A stretch of 64,000 bases of DNA from Hibiscus mutabilis (Eukaryota; Streptophyta; Magnoliopsida; Malvales; Malvaceae): contig JAGYYJ010002036.1 in the NCBI GenBank assembly GCA_019671005.1, forward strand, positions 1-64,000, in the 5' to 3' direction. Numbering within the stretch: position 1 is the stretch's first letter; each line of letters opens with the position of its first letter. This document shows positions 31,919-43,897 of this stretch, in pieces. A program made the translations under genes and the position numbers. The notes below the pieces were generated by a model. The model did not search any database, was not told the origin of the DNA, and saw only the letters and a program-made list of their open reading frames with translations.

Positions 31919-32113
31919 AAAAAATAGTTAAAGTCTCCAATATTTTAGATTAATAAGAAAAAAAAATTAAAAATCAAATTGAAAAATATTAAATTTAAGG
32001 ACTAAATACTTATTTACCCAAATATTTTAAAATTGACTTAAAACTTAAGAGTCCAAATCCTATAAAGTCGGCGAGTCAATTTTAGTAGAATATTAAGATA
32101 AAAGACTAAAAAC

Positions 32114-32715
32114 TAGGGATGACAACGGGGCGGGGCGTGTTTTTGGCCACCCCGAACCTGCCCCGCCCCAAAAATAAAATAATAATTTACCCGTCCCGAT
32201 TTATAAACCCTAAACCTGACCCCGACCCGACCCGAAAATATAAAAAAATATATTAAATTTCGTCGACGATAAATGTTAAGATTCGATCGAACGACCATTA
32301 TATTTACAAAATATAAATTTCTCAGACTTTGAACTATATAAAAAATAAAATAAAACCAATTAAATTACTCATATGAAGAAAAAATACGTATTTTAAAAAA
32401 TAAACTCGACCATTGACTTTTAGAATCAGATATGTTAAAATTCGAACAATATCTAACAAAAATTTACGATAAACACAAACTAAAAAAATAGCTTGAAATT
32501 CCTAAAAGTATTTATATATAGTATTTTTATAAATATAATAAAAATAAAAATAAATACCGGGGCGGGAAATTTTTATATCTTACCCAAACCCGCCCCGATT
32601 TTACATTTTTAAATACTCGTCCCGCCTCGATCCCCGAAAATCATAAGAAAAAACCCGATCGAGTCGGGTCGAGCACACCGAATCGGGTCGGGGACGGGTA
32701 ATTTTGCCATCCCTA
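32114..32715. mobile_element. hAT-type MITE, 602 bp
   Basis: Ends are inverted: TAGGGATGACAA at the left and, on the other strand, TAGGGATGGCAA at the right. Exact 8-bp target duplications CTAAAAAC flank it (32106-32113 and 32716-32723). The subterminal parts are GC-rich (CCCGACCCGA and GGGGCGGG words) in contrast to an AT-rich centre. No ORF; it would need a hAT transposase in trans. Confidence 0.85.
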
Positions 32716-32958
32716 CTAAAAACTACACATCAGAATTAAAAAAAATGTACTTTTAAAATTTTAATTACAATTTAAAAATTAAATGTATATTTAATATATT
32801 TTTTTCAAAAAACGATTTTAATTTGAGAGTAAAAAAGTTGATAACTTGATACCAACCAAACCAGAAGGTGTCTAAGAAAAAAAATCGAATCTTACAGAGA
32901 GAAAGAAAAAGGGTGTTGTCAAAATTGAAAATTTAAGAGAGAGAGAAGGGCATATATA

Positions 32959-33455
32959 GGGGTGTAAATAAGCAGAGTCGAGTTCGAGTAATATTGAGTT
33001 TGATTCGATTCGTTAAAATTTTGAGTCGAATTTGAATTAGAGTAATTTTTAATGAGTTTGAAAAATCTGAGGTCAACTCGGCTCGTTAAGAACCCGAGTC
33101 AAGTTTAAATTTGATTCGAGCCCAATCGAGTTAAGTGTTGACCGATTTTTGACCGTATCATACTCGAGTAACTCACCATCTGTCACGTCTCATTTAAAGC
33201 CCTATCAAGAAAAAATTTTAATACACAAGTTGTGTAAACTCAAGCTTGTTAATTTCAAGGTTTATATTTTAGGGTTTTAAATTTAAGAATTTAGATTTTA
33301 AATTATAAAAAATAAAAAGTTTAGTATATTTTATTTTTGATTCGAATCGAATGTCAAGTAACTCGACTTTACTCGTTAAAAATTCGAACTGAGTTTGAAC
33401 TCGAATTTAATCAAATTTTAATCGAGTTTTGACCGATTCGAACTCAAGTATCTCT
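32959..33455. repeat. TCGA-rich repeat, probably a decayed MITE
   Basis: Opens GGGGTGTAAATAAGCAGAG and is dense in TCGAGT, ACTCGA and TTCGAA words, a composition shared by a common plant hAT-type MITE group. Flanks CATATATA (32951-32958) and CATATATG (33456-33463) match at 7 of 8 positions. The right inverted end is not recognisable. Confidence 0.4.
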
Positions 33456-33684
33456 CATATATGTCTATTCTCATTTAAGGCATATGCATTGCCCACCATT
33501 AACGCTTGTCTCTCAATCCACGCCCTTTCTTCCCACAACCCTCTGCAAAGCTACCCGTTGTTGTTGGTAAGTGGAAATTTCCAGAGAGAGAAAGTGAAGA
33601 AAAGGAAAGGGCCCAAGGTAATCAGGGAGAGGAAGATAGAACATTGTTGAGTAATTTTCCTTTTTTCCCCCAGATGCACTTTCA

Positions 33685-36600
33685 ATGGGGAAAAATGAGG
33701 ACCAAAATCTGCAGCAACAAAGGGAGCAGGGTCTTGAATCAGGGCACAATGAAGGGCATTCGGGATTCTTGTGTGGGAGATGTTGGATGGTTTTGTCGAG
33801 GCTTTCCCATGAGTTCAGTTTCAGATGTGTTTTTGTCTTGTTCATCAGCTTGTCCGTTTTGTTGCCTGGGATCTTCTGGATCCTTCCTATGCGATCTTTG
33901 AACTCTGGGTTTGATGCTAAGCAAGCTATTAAGCTCAGTGGTAAGACTTCTTTTCAAATCCAGTTTATCATCTTCTTTGTGTGATTAGGGCTTAATTCTG
34001 GGTTTTTATGATGTCTCTAGCAAATGGATATTTCGTTTTTTCAATTGCATTTTTTTGTTTAATTTAGATCCTCAATTGTTTAGAGCTATTGGGTATTTCC
34101 CTGATTGATCTCTCATTTACCTTGTAATTATGCTGCAATCAGGATTCTTTGATGGATCCTGTTGTAAACTGATACCTGATACTTTATTTACCCTTTGGTA
34201 CTTGTGAATTCATAGATCCATCATTTATTTCAAATCTGGAATTTTGGTGTTCTAGAATATGACTTTCAGGTAGGCAAATTGTAGTATTTTGACTTGTTTT
34301 TAATGGATGTTATCGAAGGCCGAAAGGGGCATGCATTTGTTTAACCTTCTTCTAGAATTTGTGAGAGCATGCTCATTTTTTATTACTGTATAGGAACTAT
34401 ATTTTCTTCTTTATTGCCATTTATTTTTAACACAAAATGTGGTTCCAATTAAAATTGTATCATAGGAAGCGATTGTTTTGCTATATTTAGAGTATTTCTC
34501 TTTTTAGCAAAAGAAGCAAACACTTAACGGTTTGTTTCAATTCTTTCCTCCCCCTTTTTTCTTGTAAAAAAAATGTCAAAGTTGTGAGGCAAGGACTATG
34601 CTTTATTCTTTTTAATACTTTAAATTGATAGCCGGTTGATCGTATAGAAACTGGTCATTTGATTGTTTCTTTATTGAATCCAACCGTCTGCATTGACTTG
34701 TGATATTTTTCCTTCTTCGGTTGTATTTACATCACAATGAATGACCTTTTCGTTCAAGTGATAGGCTTCCGTAAGTAATTTTCCTTGTTTCTTGCTTATA
34801 CAGTCATTTACTCTTTGCAGCCCCAGTTCATGCATGTTTTACGCTTCAGAAACCAGTTTCGGAGCTTGTTCAGCATATTGAAAAGTTAGAGTATGATGTC
34901 TATGAAGAAATTGGTCTTCCGGATACCAAGGTTCTACTGTCAACTTCTTCTTTTACATTGCTTATATTTACTCCTACATTATGTGAAAAGTCGATCTAAA
35001 AGCTACTCATTTGACAGGTGGCTATCCTATCCATGCATCAGTCGGGTGTTAACTCTACTATTGTGGTGTTTGGTGTTCTATCCAATCCCATAAAGAGTCC
35101 AATAAGTCCGGTAGCCCTTAGTGTGCTGAGATCATCTTTGGTTGAGCTGTTCCTTCGGGAATCCAATCTGACTTTGACGACTTCAATTTTTGGGCATCCT
35201 TCTGACTTTGAGATTTTGAAGTTTCGTGGGGGCATCACTGTGACCCCTGCACAATCTGCTTCCATATTTCAGATAACCCAGTTTCTGTTTAATTTTACTT
35301 TGTACAACTCGATATCTGAAATAGAGGATAAATGCATTGAGTTGAAGGATCAGCTTAAGTATGGACTACGTCTGAGGTCTTATGAGGTATGACATCAGTT
35401 TTATAACAATTTCACCAATGCTTTTGTTTTTGGGTGAATCTATGGTAACCTCATAAACCTAGTTTAAGAAATTAGGACCTTGAAGTTTCATCATTGTAAT
35501 GGAACTGAAATTCTGGGTTGTGAGGAGAGGGAAGATTGGGTTATTTGCCGTACGGAATTGTACCCTTTGATGCCCCAATGTTTGAGTCTTGTTGGTTTTG
35601 TTTATAATTTTTTTTGTTTGTTTATTGCAGAACTTGTTTGTGCAATTAACAAACACAAATGGCTCCACTATGTCGTCACCAGTCATAGTTCAGGCTTCAG
35701 TGATGTCTGATCATTATGGTAACCTTCTGCCTCAGAGATTAAAGCAGTTGGCTCAAATCATTACAGACTCTCCTGCAAGGAATCTTGGTCTCAATAACTC
35801 GGTCTTTGGTAAAGTTAAAAGCATTAGCTTATCATCTTGTTTGAAGGGTACACTTCATGCTACCCCTCCCACTCTTTCACCTGCTTCGGCTCCTGGGCAA
35901 TCGATTTCACCACATCCCAAGTCCGTACCAACTCACCCGCCAGCATTGTCACTCAAGTTTCATCATTTTGCACCCTGTCCTAATTGCAATGCTGCTTCTC
36001 CATCTGCTCATAGTCCCCTGCATTCACCGTGCCCTAGAAGGGTCCCTTCTCGTCCTTCGATTTCTCCTGCATCTTCTAGTGTAGCGACTCACGCCCCTCC
36101 CCCTTGTCCATTTTCTCGTACTGCAGTTCCACCAAGCCCTCCATTAATGAGTTCCAATCACCTGCCAGTAATGAGTCCCCAGTCACAGTTGTCCCCAAGT
36201 CTACCACCATTAGCTTCAGTGTCTTATGGATCCCGTACCGGCCAGGGTGTGGAGCATACAAAAGGCTCAGTTTCTGCACCACTTGCTAAGTCTCCGTCAG
36301 CTCAATCTCCATCATGTAAGCATCTATGCCAAGTAAACTATGTGATTCTGCTTATTATGTTTTCCATTTTATAAGGAATTATATTATATTACTGTCTGAA
36401 ATAAAAACTCTATCCCACTTAATACACATTTGTAAAGCTTGAAGGTAGCATTGCTGTATCAAAGTTTTCAGCATTCATTAACATTCATTCAGCTTGCATC
36501 TATATATAGCCATGGGCGGATGTAGAATAGAAATTGGGGGTGCAATTGACCCCACTTGATTTGTTGGGATATGGACTTTTCAAGGGGTAATATAGAATTT

Positions 36601-36933
36601 TTCATAGGAAATATTATGTTTGACCCCACTTAGTTTATTGGGGTATGGGGTCAACAATACTTAGTGTAGTGGTATGAATATTTTGACCCCACTATATAAA
36701 AATCCTGGCTTCGCCACTGTATATAGCTTGTTAATGGTGGTTTCAACCATGAAAATGCCAGTTGAAGATGCATTTGTTTTTAATTATCAGTCTTATTTCA
36801 ATTATAGCTAATTGTAATGATTGTTTTGTGACCGTTGCCTGCAGCCGTAGCAGTACGTGTTTCCCCTGTGGGATTCTGTTTATTAGGAGTTTTGGGGTTC
36901 TTAATCGTTCATCTCCTTTTTATGATCGAATAG
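33685..36933 (+). CDS. DUF7036-type membrane-anchored Ser/Pro-rich protein, 502 aa, five exons
   Basis: Exons 33685-33940, 34821-34930, 35018-35386, 35631-36315 and 36845-36933; all junctions are GT/AG and phases agree (1509 nt). Residues 48-67 (CVFVLFISLSVLLPGIFWIL) form a membrane segment after a Cys-containing cytosolic tail. The middle (about 86-310; PVSELVQHIEKLEYDVYEEIG, VAILSMHQSG, TLTTSIFGHPSDFEILKF) is the folded domain I know as DUF7036. Residues about 320-473 are Ser/Pro-rich with CPNC and repeated SPS, like a cell-wall protein. The last exon adds a second hydrophobic segment (482-501) ending in Glu. Function unknown; secretory-pathway or plasma-membrane location is inferred. Intron 4 carries a MITE. 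Two other ATGs in the leader give unrelated frames. Confidence 0.85.
36511..36719. mobile_element. short hAT-like MITE in intron 4 of the DUF7036 gene
   Basis: 209 bp opening CATGGGCGGATGTAG. Its other end, read on the minus strand, opens CAGTGGCGAAGCCAGG, an imperfect inverted partner. The 8-bp direct repeat TATATAGC flanks it (36503-36510 and 36720-36727). Contains two copies of TTGACCCCACTT-like text. It lies well inside the intron and spares both splice sites. Confidence 0.65.
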
Positions 36934-38812
36934 ATTCATTGTGCCATACCACCCTAAGTTCCAATACATCCGAAGGATTGTGGCAGGTGATGTTCATTTC
37001 CCAATTTTGAAATGGCATGACTGTAGAACCACCTGTGAATGATACCCAAAAGCATCCAAGTTTTTCCCTTATTCTTCAGTCGGATCAATAAATATATTTT
37101 CGAACAAAGATGGAAAGATGAAGTGCTGGTCAAAGCCGGAAAGTTGGCAGGCCACTCATCTTCGCTTACTTAAGAAGTCGGCATGCCGTCTCCCATATTG
37201 ATTTAAGTGTAAAGAATATGCTGTTTCATTTTGAGCAACTATAATGTAGGGTAAAGGCGAAATGTAAAAAACTAGTGTTTTATAATAAAGGATAGATAAA
37301 AAAGAGAGTATATACTTGTAGCATGTTGCTTAGATTCTTGTAATGAATGGAATTTGTAAATTGGAGGATCAAATTACAAGTTAATGAACCTAGAATGGTT
37401 CAAAGAACAATCTGGTCTATTGTAGTTTACTGTTTTCTGTCAAATAAGTTAAAAAACCGGTGCTCGGTCATTGCTGGCCTTAGCTTAACATTTCCAGGCA
37501 GGTCCAAGCAGTCAAGACATTGCTGTTCCAGCAAGCAGACAAAAGACAGCACAGAGCCGGTCTAGATGAACAAAAGAGTGTCAAATTTGTGTTTTGTCTA
37601 TAAAACACCATTGATGTGTGTACAATATATATAACTTTCCATAAATCCATGAAAACGAAACAAATATGAATCCAAATTCTTCTTAACGAATTGTATCGAC
37701 CCAATCTTAACTTAGCTCCCCAAAGCAACAGCTTCCCTCGTGTTATCAGCTATATGCAGCAAAAAGTTCTGCAGACCAGCATAAGCTGGTCTTTGTTTTT
37801 AATACAGACATGTAATTGATTTAACATGGGAAAACTTACAAGATACTAATAGCCAAAAAGATGCTGGTCCATTTCCTTCTGAAGAAACACAAGTGAAATG
37901 AACGTGAAGAGTGAAACAATCATTTGTAAATTGAAAAATGTTTGATTACCATGAAGTTGGAAGTTGTTTCAGACCAAGCATCTTGAAGCTAGGCTCATTA
38001 CAGCATGAGGGTACCTTGTAGGAGGAGCAGAGGAGGAAACCTATGGCAGAGCAGGAAATGGCAGTAACGTGGACGGATCTGGTCCAACTCTTGATGACGA
38101 CCAGTGCTTTGTTCGTCTAGACCGGGTCCAGTCCTACTGAAAGTGTGGTGATAACCCTTTTTTCTACTAGTGCTTTGTTTCCGTTGATTTTTTTCTTCTT
38201 TTTTTTATATAAAAAAAATTAACCAGGAATCTGAGAGTGGGGACTTTATGGATATTTACACGAATATGACAAGTACGTATATATATATATACACACCCAT
38301 TTCTATGAAACTATGACTATACACCAAACCACGAATATTTACATGAATATAACACCCATTTTGTCTTCATGTGTTAAGAAACTGCAGTCTGCAGATACAT
38401 AAGAACCCAAGTGAGGAAATTTGCTAGCAACAACAAGAACAACAAACTCATGAAACAACTTAATTTCCAATGAAATTTTATGTTTTTCCTTGCCGAAGGT
38501 GAATTGGGACATGTTGCAGAATAGACATATAAAAGAAAAAAGAACAGTACATACCTGATAAGGCTCCAATGTCATGTAATTTTCCCATCATTTTTTTCTT
38601 TAAAGTTAGTAATATATACATACCTGCCTTCTAAAGTGTTAAAAATATTACCAACGGTTGCAGGCTGGTGATTTCTAGACAGAAGCTATAAAATGAACCA
38701 AGATGGCCACCAGGAGCTAGCTGTGGGGAAAATCATAGCAGCTCTATTACAGAATTGCTATATATATATATATGTGTGTGTGTGTGGGTGTATGTATGTA
38801 TGTATGCATGGA
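36934..38812. other. 3' regions of two convergent genes, no further gene seen
   Basis: The DUF7036 gene ends on the left and the RING gene ends on the right, so this 1.9 kb holds their 3' untranslated regions. Short frames at 37347-37565, 37480-37728 and 38339-38575 lack any domain. A TA/CA microsatellite lies near 38277-38297. Confidence 0.5.
38759..38808. repeat. (TA)n(TG)n(TATG)n compound microsatellite
   Basis: Runs of TA, then TG, then GTAT units immediately downstream of the RING gene stop codon (minus strand). Confidence 0.9.
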
Positions 38813-39790
38813 TTAATTGCTCATAGATGTTAGTAATATACATACATAAATACATATATATATGTACACCATTAGCAAGGAGAAGATTAAGTTCTGCCAA
38901 TAGACCCTACCCTCGTGGGAGAGGTTACTTGCATTGGTTCTGCTACCCAGAAAATCAAGATACCGGTGTGTCCAATGGGAGAATGCACGAAGAGGTCCCG
39001 AAGAGAGGAACCGAGTTTGCAATTGGGTCAGTCCATTCGCAAGATCGTCAACAACGAAGCCAATGTCGTGATAAAACATTTCACCTGTTCGATCATCGGC
39101 TGCGACAGTGTCGTTATTGTCTTTGATCTCGTAGCGACACACGGGGCAGGTGTTGTGAATGCTCAGCCAAGGTACAATACAATCAGAGTGATACAAATGC
39201 TTGCACGGTAGCTCTTTTGCTTCGCCATTGACCATGAACTCATCCTTGCAAACAGGGCAACGCGTGGCGTTGATCAGATGGTTTTCCGTGATTTCCACCA
39301 TCGGCAACGCTTCAATGGCCGAAGCAGCTGCCGGTGGCGGCCCTGGCCTGTCGGTCTCCGTTAGGCCTTCGATGAAACCATCTAAGTCATTGCCTGTGTC
39401 TTCAGGTGCAACAACAGGACTCGGCTGCTGTCGAGGTCGTTCGACAGGAGTGACCAAAGGTCCAATTTCAGGGCCTGGTTGATCCCAACGAACTCTTCTA
39501 TTAGTGCTTTGCCGCCCCGTCAAAGGGTCGAGAGCGGCGGCCAAGTTATCGAACAACCTGGTAGTCATCTCGTAGGGTTCGAGGACACGACCAGCTCGAA
39601 GCCTAGGCCTTGTGACATCCAGCTCATGACTAAGTTGACGAAAACAATGGGGACAATAAGTTTCAAAAGGGTTTGAATTGGCGAACCTCATGGTTCGTTG
39701 GCAATGGAGACACCAGAAATAATGGTAAGTTCTCATCCTTCGGACTCCATTGACTACAACACCAGGACGACGATGGTTGCTAAGAGACAT
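38813..39790 (-). CDS. zinc-ribbon / RING-H2 E3 ubiquitin ligase, 325 aa
   Basis: Single-exon gene. Residues 22-53 form the N-terminal zinc ribbon of plant BCA2-like ligases (YHYFWCLHC...YCPHC; Cys27, 30, 46, 49). Residues 178-218 are a RING-H2 finger with all ligands: Cys178, Cys181, Cys196, His198, His201, Cys204, Cys215 and Cys218 (CPVC, CKHLYHSDC, CPVC). It should bind an E2 and transfer ubiquitin to an unknown substrate, as soluble members such as the RHC2A/RDUF group do. The linker 100-160 is Pro/Glu-rich. The last 30 residues are hydrophobic (LIFSLLMVYIYICIYVCILL), unusual for the family and partly coded by TA/TG-rich sequence, so the C-terminus may be a recent extension. The start is the first Met, right before the conserved RTYHYFWC block. 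Plus-strand frames here are shadows. Confidence 0.92.
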   Translation of the reverse strand: MSLSNHRRPGVVVNGVRRMRTYHYFWCLHCQRTMRFANSNPFETYCPHCFRQLSHELDVTRPRLRAGRVLEPYEMTTRLFDNLAAALDPLTGRQSTNRRVRWDQPGPEIGPLVTPVERPRQQPSPVVAPEDTGNDLDGFIEGLTETDRPGPPPAAASAIEALPMVEITENHLINATRCPVCKDEFMVNGEAKELPCKHLYHSDCIVPWLSIHNTCPVCRYEIKDNNDTVAADDRTGEMFYHDIGFVVDDLANGLTQLQTRFLSSGPLRAFSHWTHRYLDFLGSRTNASNLSHEGRVYWQNLIFSLLMVYIYICIYVCILLTSMSN

Positions 39791-40490
39791 GGTTTTTGGC
39801 TATGAAAATGGGGATTAATTGTGTGTTTAGAAATGTTTTTTCTTTTTTCAGATTATGGAAGAAGAATTCACAGCGCATTTTATACGTGAAAAGGAGAGAA
39901 GAGAATAGCTTGGTGACATGCAGCAAGGGATTCCTTTTCTCGTTTAACATGTTTCTGTTGTTTTCCTGGATTTGTGTTCTTAATTTCCCCAGTTTTTTTT
40001 TCTTTTCTTGTAGGAAAAGCAAAGGATGAATTGATAATAGATGTTAACTCGTTTTCAAAGTTTTTGTTTATCTAGAGTTTAACTTGAATTAATGTTTTTT
40101 TTTAGATTATATTTATAAATTATACTGTTTGAAACAGTAAAGAATAATTAAAATTTTAGTATAAAATAAATAAAGGATTAAATAGTGAATTATCCCAAAT
40201 AAATTGGTTGCTGAAAAGTATTTTCACCTTTTGTTGGTATGGCCCATGAGCCCACAGCTTGGCAACGACACGACCCAAACTCAAAGAGCCGGCTGATTCG
40301 ACTCGCTAGCAACCCACCCGAGTCGACTCACTTATTTTCCCTCGCCAATCTGATTGGGTTGGGTCAGCTAACCTTTCCATCAAAAGCCACCCCAAATCCC
40401 TCCTGCCTCTTTCTCTCCATTTTCTCTCACTCTTGTGAGGGAGGAAAACATAGCCAACCACATTCTCTCCATCCAAACAAGCAATAAAAA
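39791..40490. promoter_or_regulatory. shared intergenic region between divergent genes
   Basis: 700 bp between the start codons of the RING gene (leftward) and the RETICULATA-RELATED gene (rightward), so it must hold both promoters and 5' leaders. The right end has a CT-rich leader (CTCTTTCTCTCC-like) and the left side pyrimidine-rich text near 39990. No TATA assignment was possible. Confidence 0.55.
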
Positions 40491-43400
40491 ATGTCTCATA
40501 TAGTGTTCCAAGCCTCTCCACTTCCCAAAACGTTGTTGTTAAAGCCGAGTCTGCCGCCTCCGGCTCATCCTTTATCCGGTAAGCTGAAGAAGAATTTAAC
40601 GGTGAGATGTTCGTCTTATTCTTTAATCGACGGTGTGGACTCCTCCTTCGCTGCTCTCGAGCGTTGTTTCTCGGCATCGCCCTCTCCTGTGGAGCTCGGT
40701 TCTTCGGGTTCGGGTGAGGTGGGACCGGTTATGAAGGGAGGAAAGTACGGGGCGTTTGGTGCGGTTACTTTGGAGAAAGGGAAGCTTGATTTGACTCAGA
40801 AGCAGACCACGTCTAGCCCTGAGGTCAGTTTTTAAAAATTTTAGCTTTTGCCTAATGAGTTAAATTAAGCTTAATTAGAGCAGGCAATTGCCTAGTATTT
40901 AGGTATCAAAACTTTGCAAGTTTTTAAAGGCTTTTTTTATGTCTTGAATTTAATTAACGATTTTAGATGCTTTGATAAATTTCGTTTAGTATGTAGAATG
41001 AGTTCAGATGGAAAATTTAGCTTAGTTCTGTTATTTAAGCTTAACGAAGTTAACAGAGAAACTTTCCTGCTAGAAAGTCTTATCTTTTTGTTAATGGATG
41101 AATTTTGAAAGGTTTATCTTTCATAATGTGCATTTTCAAACCAGGGTTTTAATTATGAGTTTAGGATCATTAAAACCTTCTACCAAAATTTCAAACTAGG
41201 TTTTTTCTTTCATTTCATTTGATTGGACGTATACGTGTGTGAATTGATATGTTTTAACTTGATGTTCTATATTACAGAGCCTAGCATATATCATCCTGAA
41301 GCTTGTTTGTATCTGAGTTAAAGTAGCTTAATATACTAGTATTTCTATCTCATCCTTGCAATTCTTCATTTGTGCAAGATATGAGCAAAACTCTGCAACA
41401 CACAAGGATGAAACTTAAATATGCTTCGGAGTTTGGACCTTTTGGTGTTATTTTTGTAGAACTCTTAAACATTTGCAGAGATAAATTAGGAACACAGTTA
41501 TTTTTGTTTGAATTTTAAGATATCCTATTTACATGTGATTTAGCATGCATGATTTACATCTGATATGAATTTGCAGTAGTTGGTTTGTTAAAATATCTAT
41601 CACATAACAAGCTATGGACTTACACCAGGTTTATGCCTGGTTTATTGTTTAGGCATCCTTATATTAATGGTATTGTCTGTTTGTCGGTTGTGTATGAGGT
41701 TCTGGGCGTGGTTCCTCCGTCCTATTAACCTCAATAATTAGCTTCTAGTGCTTTTAGCGTCAGGGTTTTTTTTTTTTGTAAATCCGATGTTTACTTCTTG
41801 GTGTTGTTTATTATTTGTTTCCTTGAGAATATTGTGCTAAGTTTTGGAAGGATCAGCTAATACATTTGAATTACAGCTTGCAACAGGAGGAGGTGGTGGA
41901 GATATTGGAAAGAAAATTAATCATGGAGGCGGGGATGGGGGCGATGATGATGGAGATGATGATGATTATTTTGATGACTTTGATGAGGAGGAGGGAGACG
42001 AGGGTGGACTCTTCAGAAGGCGGATGTTTCTGGAAGAGGTAAGAGATCAAAGTCTAGGCCTAGCAGTTTCATTATGCATAGTTAACAAATTATTTAGCTA
42101 AATGCTTACAGAATAAATATTCACCTGAATTTTCCAACATTTTCTTTCCAGCTTTTTGATCGAAAATTTGTAGATGCTGTATTGAATGAGTGGCACAAGA
42201 CAATGATGGACTTGCCTGCTGGCTTTCGACAAGCTTATGAAATGGTTTTGCAACTTCTCTTATTGTATCACATGGTCAAGGACTTTGTCTGTTTATGGTC
42301 AGATGCTGACTAAAGCTTTTTGCCTTCAGGGATTGGTCAGTTCAGCTCAAATTGTAAAATTCTTAGCAATTAATGCCAGACCAACCACCAGTAGATTTAT
42401 TTCTCGAACACTCCCACAAGGAATGTCTCGGGCATTTATTGGCAGGTAATCCCTGATATGCTCATGTTCACCTCTTGAGGATGTCTCCAGCAATCTAAAT
42501 GAAATGAATATTTTATTGCAGTGTTTTGTAAAATTCGTCATTGATATTTGATACACAAACTTTTTCTGTTTTTAGGATGCTTGCAGATCCTGCCTTTTTA
42601 TACAGGCTTCTTTTAGAGGAGGTTGCTACCATTGGTTCTTCTGTTTGGTGGGAGGTGAAGAATCGAAAGGATAGGTGATTTTAAATAGCATGATGAAATG
42701 AATGTTTGCCTTGTTTATCCATTTCGATAAATCAAACGAATAGACTTGCTTTACTTTTGTCTACAGGATTAAGCAAGAATGGGATCTGGCTCTAATGAAT
42801 GTTCTCACAGTAGCAGCTTGCAATGCTCTTGTAGTTTGGTCACTTGCTCCGTGTCGTTCTTATGGCAACACCTTCCAGTTTGATTTGCAAAACACATTGC
42901 AGAAGCTTCCAAACAATATATTTGAACGGAGTTACCCACTTAGAGAATTTGACTTGCAAAAGAGAATCCATTCTCTTTTCTACAAGGCTGCAGAGTTGAG
43001 TATTGTTGGATTAGCTGCTGGAGCAGTGCAAGGCTCTTTGTCAAATTTTCTAGCCAGTAAAAAGAAGGAAAGGTAAGTAGATTTCACTATCCTTAGTTAT
43101 CCTTTTGTTCCATTTATTTGGAAAGAAGAATATTTTATTCTTGTTAGTAGGCTTCTTTTTATTTGAAATAATAGTAGGCTTCTTTTACTTATGCATTAAT
43201 GGTGGCCTTTTTTAACTGTTGGCAGGTTATCTGTGACGATTCCGTCTGTGAGTACCAATGCTCTTGGTTATGGTGCTTTCCTCGGACTCTATGCAAACCT
43301 TAGATATCAACTTTTATGTGGATTTGATCAAGCAGTGGTCAACCATTTTGATGTCATTGGTGTAGCGTTGTTCTTCAGCACTGCTTTAAGGTCTCCATCT

Positions 43401-43897
43401 CTCTCTTGTTCACCTCTGCCTATAACATCCTTTTCTTTGTTTCTCTCCTTTTTGTTGTGCCAGGCTATGTTGCTCAGACTCTTCCATGAAGTACCCGTGT
43501 CGGACATTAGTATTAGTATATCATTTTGAAAATCTCTAATTTGATATTTTTTTGGTACTTTGTTGATTACTTAAATAGAGTTTGTGGTATTTTTTTCCTC
43601 ACCTAACTGGTTATATGCAGGGTTTTGAATGTTCAGTTAGGAGAGAGATCGAGGCTGGCTTGGCTAGGTGTTGAGGTGGATCCGCTTGTTCAGTCGGACG
43701 GCCTCTTGAAGGCTTACAACAGACCTTCTGAGGATGGCACTAGGTCATCTTCTAAATGGTTTATATCCAAAAACGCCATTGTTTCTGGTCTAGGACTTCT
43801 TGGTATCAGACAAGGAGATGCTGAAGGGGAAACTGGAGCTCCAAAGGCCCGGAGAAAGAGGATTGTCCGGAAGAAGGTAACTGCACGCTCTACATAG
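40491..43897 (+). CDS. RETICULATA-RELATED (DUF3411) chloroplast membrane protein, 516 aa, eight exons
   Basis: Exons 40491-40823, 41877-42038, 42152-42244, 42330-42445, 42576-42674, 42767-43072, 43226-43390 and 43621-43897; every border is GT/AG and phases agree (1551 nt). Residues 1-40 are Ser/Pro/Leu-rich and basic, typical of a transit peptide. Exon 2 encodes a Gly- then Asp/Glu-rich stretch. DUF3411 starts with LFDRKFVDAVLNEWHKTMMD and holds the family blocks GLVSSAQIVKFLAINARPTT, SRAFIGR, ATIGSSVWWEVKNRKDR, ALGYGAFLGLYANLRYQLL and GERSRLAWLGVEVDP. The tail is basic (KARRKRIVRKK). Family members sit in the chloroplast envelope and affect leaf mesophyll development and primary metabolism; closest, from memory, to the RER4 type. 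Intact. Confidence 0.93.

Noticed and set aside
35857..36289. Extra ORFs in the Ser/Pro-rich exon of the DUF7036 gene
   Set aside because: Alternate frames of low-complexity coding sequence. The spliced frame is supported by all exon phases.
38827..39676. Plus-strand ORFs opposite the RING gene
   Set aside because: Shadows; the minus-strand frame has all eight RING and four zinc-ribbon ligands.
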